A stretch of DNA of 64,000 nucleotides from Zygnema cylindricum (Eukaryota > Streptophyta > Zygnematophyceae > Zygnematales > Zygnemataceae). The notes under the pieces were generated by a model. That model had not been told where the DNA came from. It did no database searches and saw only the letters and a list, made by a program, of their open reading frames with translations. Below, piece by piece: positions 63,443 to 64,000 of the stretch. The position numbers were made by a program, and so were the translations under genes. Numbering within the stretch: position 1 is the stretch's first letter; each line of letters begins with the position of its first letter. Location of the stretch: contig JBBHKE010000847.1 in assembly GCA_037447655.1 (NCBI GenBank), positions 62,001 to 126,000 of the forward strand, written 5' to 3'.

Positions 63443-64000
63443 AAATCATAGTGGAAGAATGCACAAGCATTATTTGACGCGGTGTGCTTCGTATATAGTT
63501 CGATCCACTATGTTGAGAGCTTTAGCCGCGATGGCTGAAGCGGTTTTGGTCAAAGGAAGAGAAGGCTCTTTAGTGAATGACAAAGGAATGCGTGTGTTAT
63601 GAGTTTTACCGTCACGGCTGTGATCGGTCGAACCTTTGTCGAACGTAGCCTCTCACTGTTGGATGGTTGAATCTCGTAAGATTTGACCTGCCAACGTGGG
63701 CATCTGTACAACAATGCGAGCCATGCCTGTAAATTGTGGCTTCATTTGAGTCATGAAGGCTGTGAATTGTTCCTTCATCATAGCCGCGATTTGCTCTTGC
63801 ATTTCTAAACGCTCTCTCTCTCTTTGAGATACCTTAGGTGGAGTGTTGTCTTTCTCCGATTCTTTAACCGGTTTAACCGGTTTTGCGAATCGAGCGGGAA
63901 TGCCACCATTTTTAATTTGGTTCTGATAGGAAAATTCTGGGTTTTTTATATGACAACGTTGAACATAGTGTCCGGTTTGCTTGCAATGTGTACTGGTAAC
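63443..64000 (-). pseudogene. Element 3 gag C-terminus with zinc knuckle
   Basis: Minus strand from the right edge reads STHCKQTGHYVQRCHIK, a CCHC knuckle whose first Cys is changed to Ser, then basic/proline-rich sequence and a predicted helical segment (ERERLEMQEQIAAMMKEQF) and the block QFTGMARIVVQMPTLAG. A frame break lies near 63660. The capsid is beyond the window. Confidence 0.7.

Larger units (their letters stand above)
60412..64000 (-). mobile_element. DNMT-bearing Ty3/gypsy element 3, continuing past the right edge
   Basis: Gag zinc knuckle, protease, DNMT and RT in that order on the minus strand, in the same arrangement as element 2. Its upstream half lies outside the window and its RNase H/integrase side is lost at 60411. 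Confidence 0.9.

Overview
This window is a dense graveyard of nested LTR retrotransposons; no host gene was recognised. At least eight Ty1/copia copies of one related group, plus one solo LTR, and at least four remnants of Ty3/gypsy-type elements that carry a C5-cytosine DNA methyltransferase (DNMT) fill most of it. The eukaryotic plant/green-lineage look of the copia polyproteins, together with gypsy elements carrying a DNMT, a combination reported from charophyte (streptophyte) algae, suggests a large, repeat-rich streptophyte algal genome. That assignment is inference. Two 10-N gaps (25584-25593, 60171-60180) are scaffold joins.

Layout, left to right. 1-2654: 3' end of copia A (+), inserted into the DNMT gene of gypsy element B. 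2655-7486 and 13681-about 15800: element B (-), with gag carrying two zinc knuckles, aspartic protease and a DNMT3-like methyltransferase with an intact PCQ motif; it is split by complete copia C (7487-13680, TSD GCCTC). 16100-19297: non-coding DNA with a foldback element, short repeats and a perfect hairpin. 19298-24646: copia D (+). 24647-26690: unresolved sequence, an assembly gap, an LTR stub and a fragment of a non-LTR-retrotransposon ORF. 26690-38653: copia E (+), split by complete copia F (29891-36347, TSD ATTAA). 38654-38850: gypsy integrase scrap. 38851-47163: copia G (-), split by solo LTR H (TSD GCAAC) and by non-autonomous copia I (TSD CTCCT). 47220-53554: copia J (-). 53555-57440: DNMT element 2 (-). 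About 57440-58664: a diverged DNMT element 4 on the + strand. 58665-60170: 5' end of copia K (+). 60412-64000: DNMT element 3 (-), running off the right edge.

How the parts work together. In elements 2 and 3 the order is gag zinc knuckle, protease, linker, DNMT, reverse transcriptase (RT), so the methyltransferase is built into the polyprotein between protease and RT. In element B the protease and DNMT share one frame separated by a single TAG. Elements 2 to 4 lack the proline of the catalytic PCQ motif (ECQ in 2 and 3).

The copia elements share an unusual 5' end. The primer-binding site matches the anticodon loop of initiator tRNA-Met (half-tRNA priming as in Drosophila copia). The likely gag start codon lies inside the LTR, in the loop of a hairpin whose stem covaries between families, and the reading frame runs straight through the primer-binding site. 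Upstream of it lies a row of small hairpins, several with AGGG-type loops. Each LTR examined also carries an antisense tRNA-like module. Almost every ORF is broken, so most copies are non-functional as assembled.
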